In this document: positions 6,109 through 7,123 of the stretch, piece by piece
Layout: the number at the start of each line of letters is the position of its first letter
How positions within the stretch are numbered: the stretch's first letter is position 1
NCBI GenBank assembly: GCA_022013615.1
Contig: JAKLQB010000133.1
Span: 1-7,123 of the forward strand
DNA length: 7,123 nucleotides
Direction of reading: 5' to 3'
Source of the DNA: Desulfobacterales bacterium
GTDB taxonomy: Bacteria; Desulfobacterota; DSM-4660; Desulfatiglandales; Desulfatiglandaceae
Translations under genes and position numbers: made by a program
Notes under the pieces: model-generated
The model's input: only the letters and a program-made list of their open reading frames with translations
Told to the model about the DNA's origin: nothing
Databases searched by the model: none

Positions 6109-6165
6109 GCAGTAGGCGGTAAGGAGCAAAGGGTCTGCCTGGCACTTACTGTTTACTGTTATTGC
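6094..6165. repeat. Inverted heptad arrays at uppS end
   Basis: The left array has GGCAGTA, GGGAGTA, GGCAGTA, GGCGGTA (6094-6121). The right array has CTTACTG, TTTACTG, TTATTGC (6145-6165), its reverse complement in type. As RNA, 6108-6123 can pair with 6145-6160 over 16 bp if G-U pairs are allowed, with a loop of about 21 bases. The left arm contains the uppS stop (6106-6108); the right arm ends just before the GGAG (6166-6169) ribosome site of cdsA. No T tract follows. Confidence 0.75.
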
Positions 6166-6174
6166 GGAGCTAAA

Positions 6175-6981
6175 ATGCATTTGAAACGATGGCTTACGGG
6201 TATAATCGCCATACCCATTCTTGTTTTCCTTATAACCTGCCAGCTCAGATTGCCCTTTTATACACTCCTTTATCTCGCATCCCTGGTCGGTCTAATTGAG
6301 TTTTACAGAATGACCGTTCCTGACCTTCCGAAGTTTGTCCGGTGGTCCAGCTATTTTCTTACGTTTTTACTGTTTGTCGTGATCTTCGAACGCCAAATTT
6401 TGCTCGTACCTGTAGTTATTGTGCTCTGGGCATTCGTCCCCATGGCTTACTACATGTTAACGCATCCAGCTCCCAGTCGGCAATGGACGTCAGATATCGG
6501 CAAAGCAGTATTAGGCCCCCTTTACGTAAGTATCCCCCTGACAATGCTTTTGCACATTGACCGGTACTATCCTAAAGGAAGTATCTGGATTTTTTTTCTC
6601 CTGGCTGTCATCTTTGCGAGTGATACCGGTGCTCTTTACGCTGGAAAACTTTTCGGCAAACACAAGCTCTATGAGGCCATCAGCCCCGGGAAGACGTGGG
6701 AAGGCGCCATTGGAGGACTTTTAAGTAGTTTAATTGTTGCTTTCTTTTTTTTGAAAATCATAGCCCTGCACCGACTCGATATTAATATTCTGATTCTGGC
6801 CGCATCCCTGTCTGTGGCAGGACAGATAGGGGATCTATCCGAGTCCATGCTAAAACGAAACTACGGGGTAAAAGACTCAGGTCATATACTTCCGGGACAC
6901 GGCGGAATTCTCGACAGGATCGATGGGCTGCTCTTTTGCATTCCTGTACTTTATGTTTATCTTTCATTTTCAATAAGATAA
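6175..6981 (+). CDS. cdsA: Phosphatidate cytidylyltransferase (CDP-diglyceride synthase)
   Basis: CdsA is a polytopic inner-membrane enzyme that converts phosphatidic acid and CTP to CDP-diacylglycerol, the precursor of all major phospholipids. The 268-residue protein has many hydrophobic segments (about 7-24, 28-45, 58-72, 76-94, 109-126, 137-155, 176-196, 203-218, 251-266). The C-terminal family signature is intact: Ser224-x-Leu-Lys-Arg, then Lys233-Asp234, Leu239-Pro240, His242-Gly-Gly, and Asp247-Arg-Ile-Asp250. The preceding ASDTGALYAGKLFGKHKL (148-165) and SPGKTWEG (170-177) are also typical. ATG 6175 has GGAG five bases upstream. It follows uppS by 66 bp, the usual order in Gram-negative bacteria, where dxr and rseP commonly come next; here the window ends in repeats instead. 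Confidence 0.96.
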   Translation: MHLKRWLTGIIAIPILVFLITCQLRLPFYTLLYLASLVGLIEFYRMTVPDLPKFVRWSSYFLTFLLFVVIFERQILLVPVVIVLWAFVPMAYYMLTHPAPSRQWTSDIGKAVLGPLYVSIPLTMLLHIDRYYPKGSIWIFFLLAVIFASDTGALYAGKLFGKHKLYEAISPGKTWEGAIGGLLSSLIVAFFFLKIIALHRLDINILILAASLSVAGQIGDLSESMLKRNYGVKDSGHILPGHGGILDRIDGLLFCIPVLYVYLSFSIR

Positions 6982-6989
6982 GTTTAAGA

Positions 6990-7015
6990 AGTGACTAAAG
7001 TGAACTAAAGTTAAG
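6990..7015. repeat. Short ACTAAAGT repeat after cdsA
   Basis: The motif ACTAAAGT occurs twice at a 10-bp offset (6994-7001 and 7004-7011) and a related AAGTGA occurs before and between them. It starts nine bases after the cdsA stop. It does not follow the 7-bp rhythm of the other gaps and is best called a short direct repeat. Confidence 0.45.
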
Positions 7016-7050
7016 GGTAACATCTCAAAAAGTTGGGGCAAATACGCTGG

Positions 7051-7108
7051 TGTAGGGCGGCATTTTATATGCCACCGTTATTGGCGGGGTATAAAACCCC
7101 GCCCTACA
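7051..7108. repeat. 58-bp palindromic repeat element (REP/MITE-like)
   Basis: Perfect terminal inverted repeats TGTAGGGCGG (7051-7060) and CCGCCCTACA (7099-7108) enclose two internal hairpins: GGCAT/ATGCC (7059-7073) and GGCGGGGT/ACCCCGCC (7083-7103, five-base loop). The inner GC-rich stem competes with the outer one. The layout matches dispersed palindromic elements found between genes. It could also stop transcription after cdsA by its stability, but there is no T tract. No transposase is present in the window. Confidence 0.7.
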
Positions 7109-7123
7109 AGAAACAAACCCGAA

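Overview
The window holds a conserved bacterial housekeeping cluster, rpsB-tsf-pyrH-frr-uppS-cdsA, all on the + strand from about 2105 to 6981. It is preceded by two minus-strand genes: a dGTPase-like HD hydrolase (94-1269) and a broken four-helix-bundle (23S rRNA intervening-sequence, S23/bAvd type) gene (1340-1756). Gene order, a short 199-residue EF-Ts, moderate base composition and intergenic gaps full of degenerate short repeats fit a Gram-negative anaerobe, most likely a Desulfobacterota ('deltaproteobacterial') lineage. That placement is inference from style; no marker fixes the genus.

Layout. 1-93: intergenic, with a C/G-rich hairpin repeat. 94-1269 (-): dGTPase-like protein. 1340-1756 (-): S23-type gene interrupted by an in-frame amber codon and bracketed by inverted arrays of 7-bp repeats (1348-1378 and 1771-1799). 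1800-2104: divergent regulatory region with a candidate promoter carrying a perfect palindrome, an inverted repeat, and a nested-stem leader just before rpsB. 2105-2968: rpsB (S2). 3052-3651: tsf (EF-Ts, TTG start). 3652-4034: a 383-bp gap holding a small repeat array and a pair of inverted 7-bp arrays. 4035-4766: pyrH (UMP kinase), overlapping frr (4763-5320) by ATGA. 5380-6108: uppS. 6175-6981: cdsA. 6982-7123: short repeats and a 58-bp palindromic element.

How the genes fit together. rpsB, tsf and frr serve translation (30S protein, EF-Tu nucleotide exchange, post-termination recycling). pyrH supplies UDP for RNA and for UDP-sugar precursors of the envelope. uppS makes the C55 lipid carrier for peptidoglycan and O-antigen. 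cdsA makes CDP-diacylglycerol for phospholipids. The cluster therefore couples protein synthesis to envelope growth.

The most unusual signal is not a gene. Nearly every gap contains degenerate tandem repeats with a strict 7-bp period. Each locus has a different core heptamer, and at three loci the arrays occur as inverted pairs around a core. Three reading frames (rpsB, uppS and the S23-type gene) terminate inside such arrays, so the repeats appear to have reached gene ends. One inverted pair encloses the S23-type gene, suggesting that the gene and the arrays may belong to one small element family.
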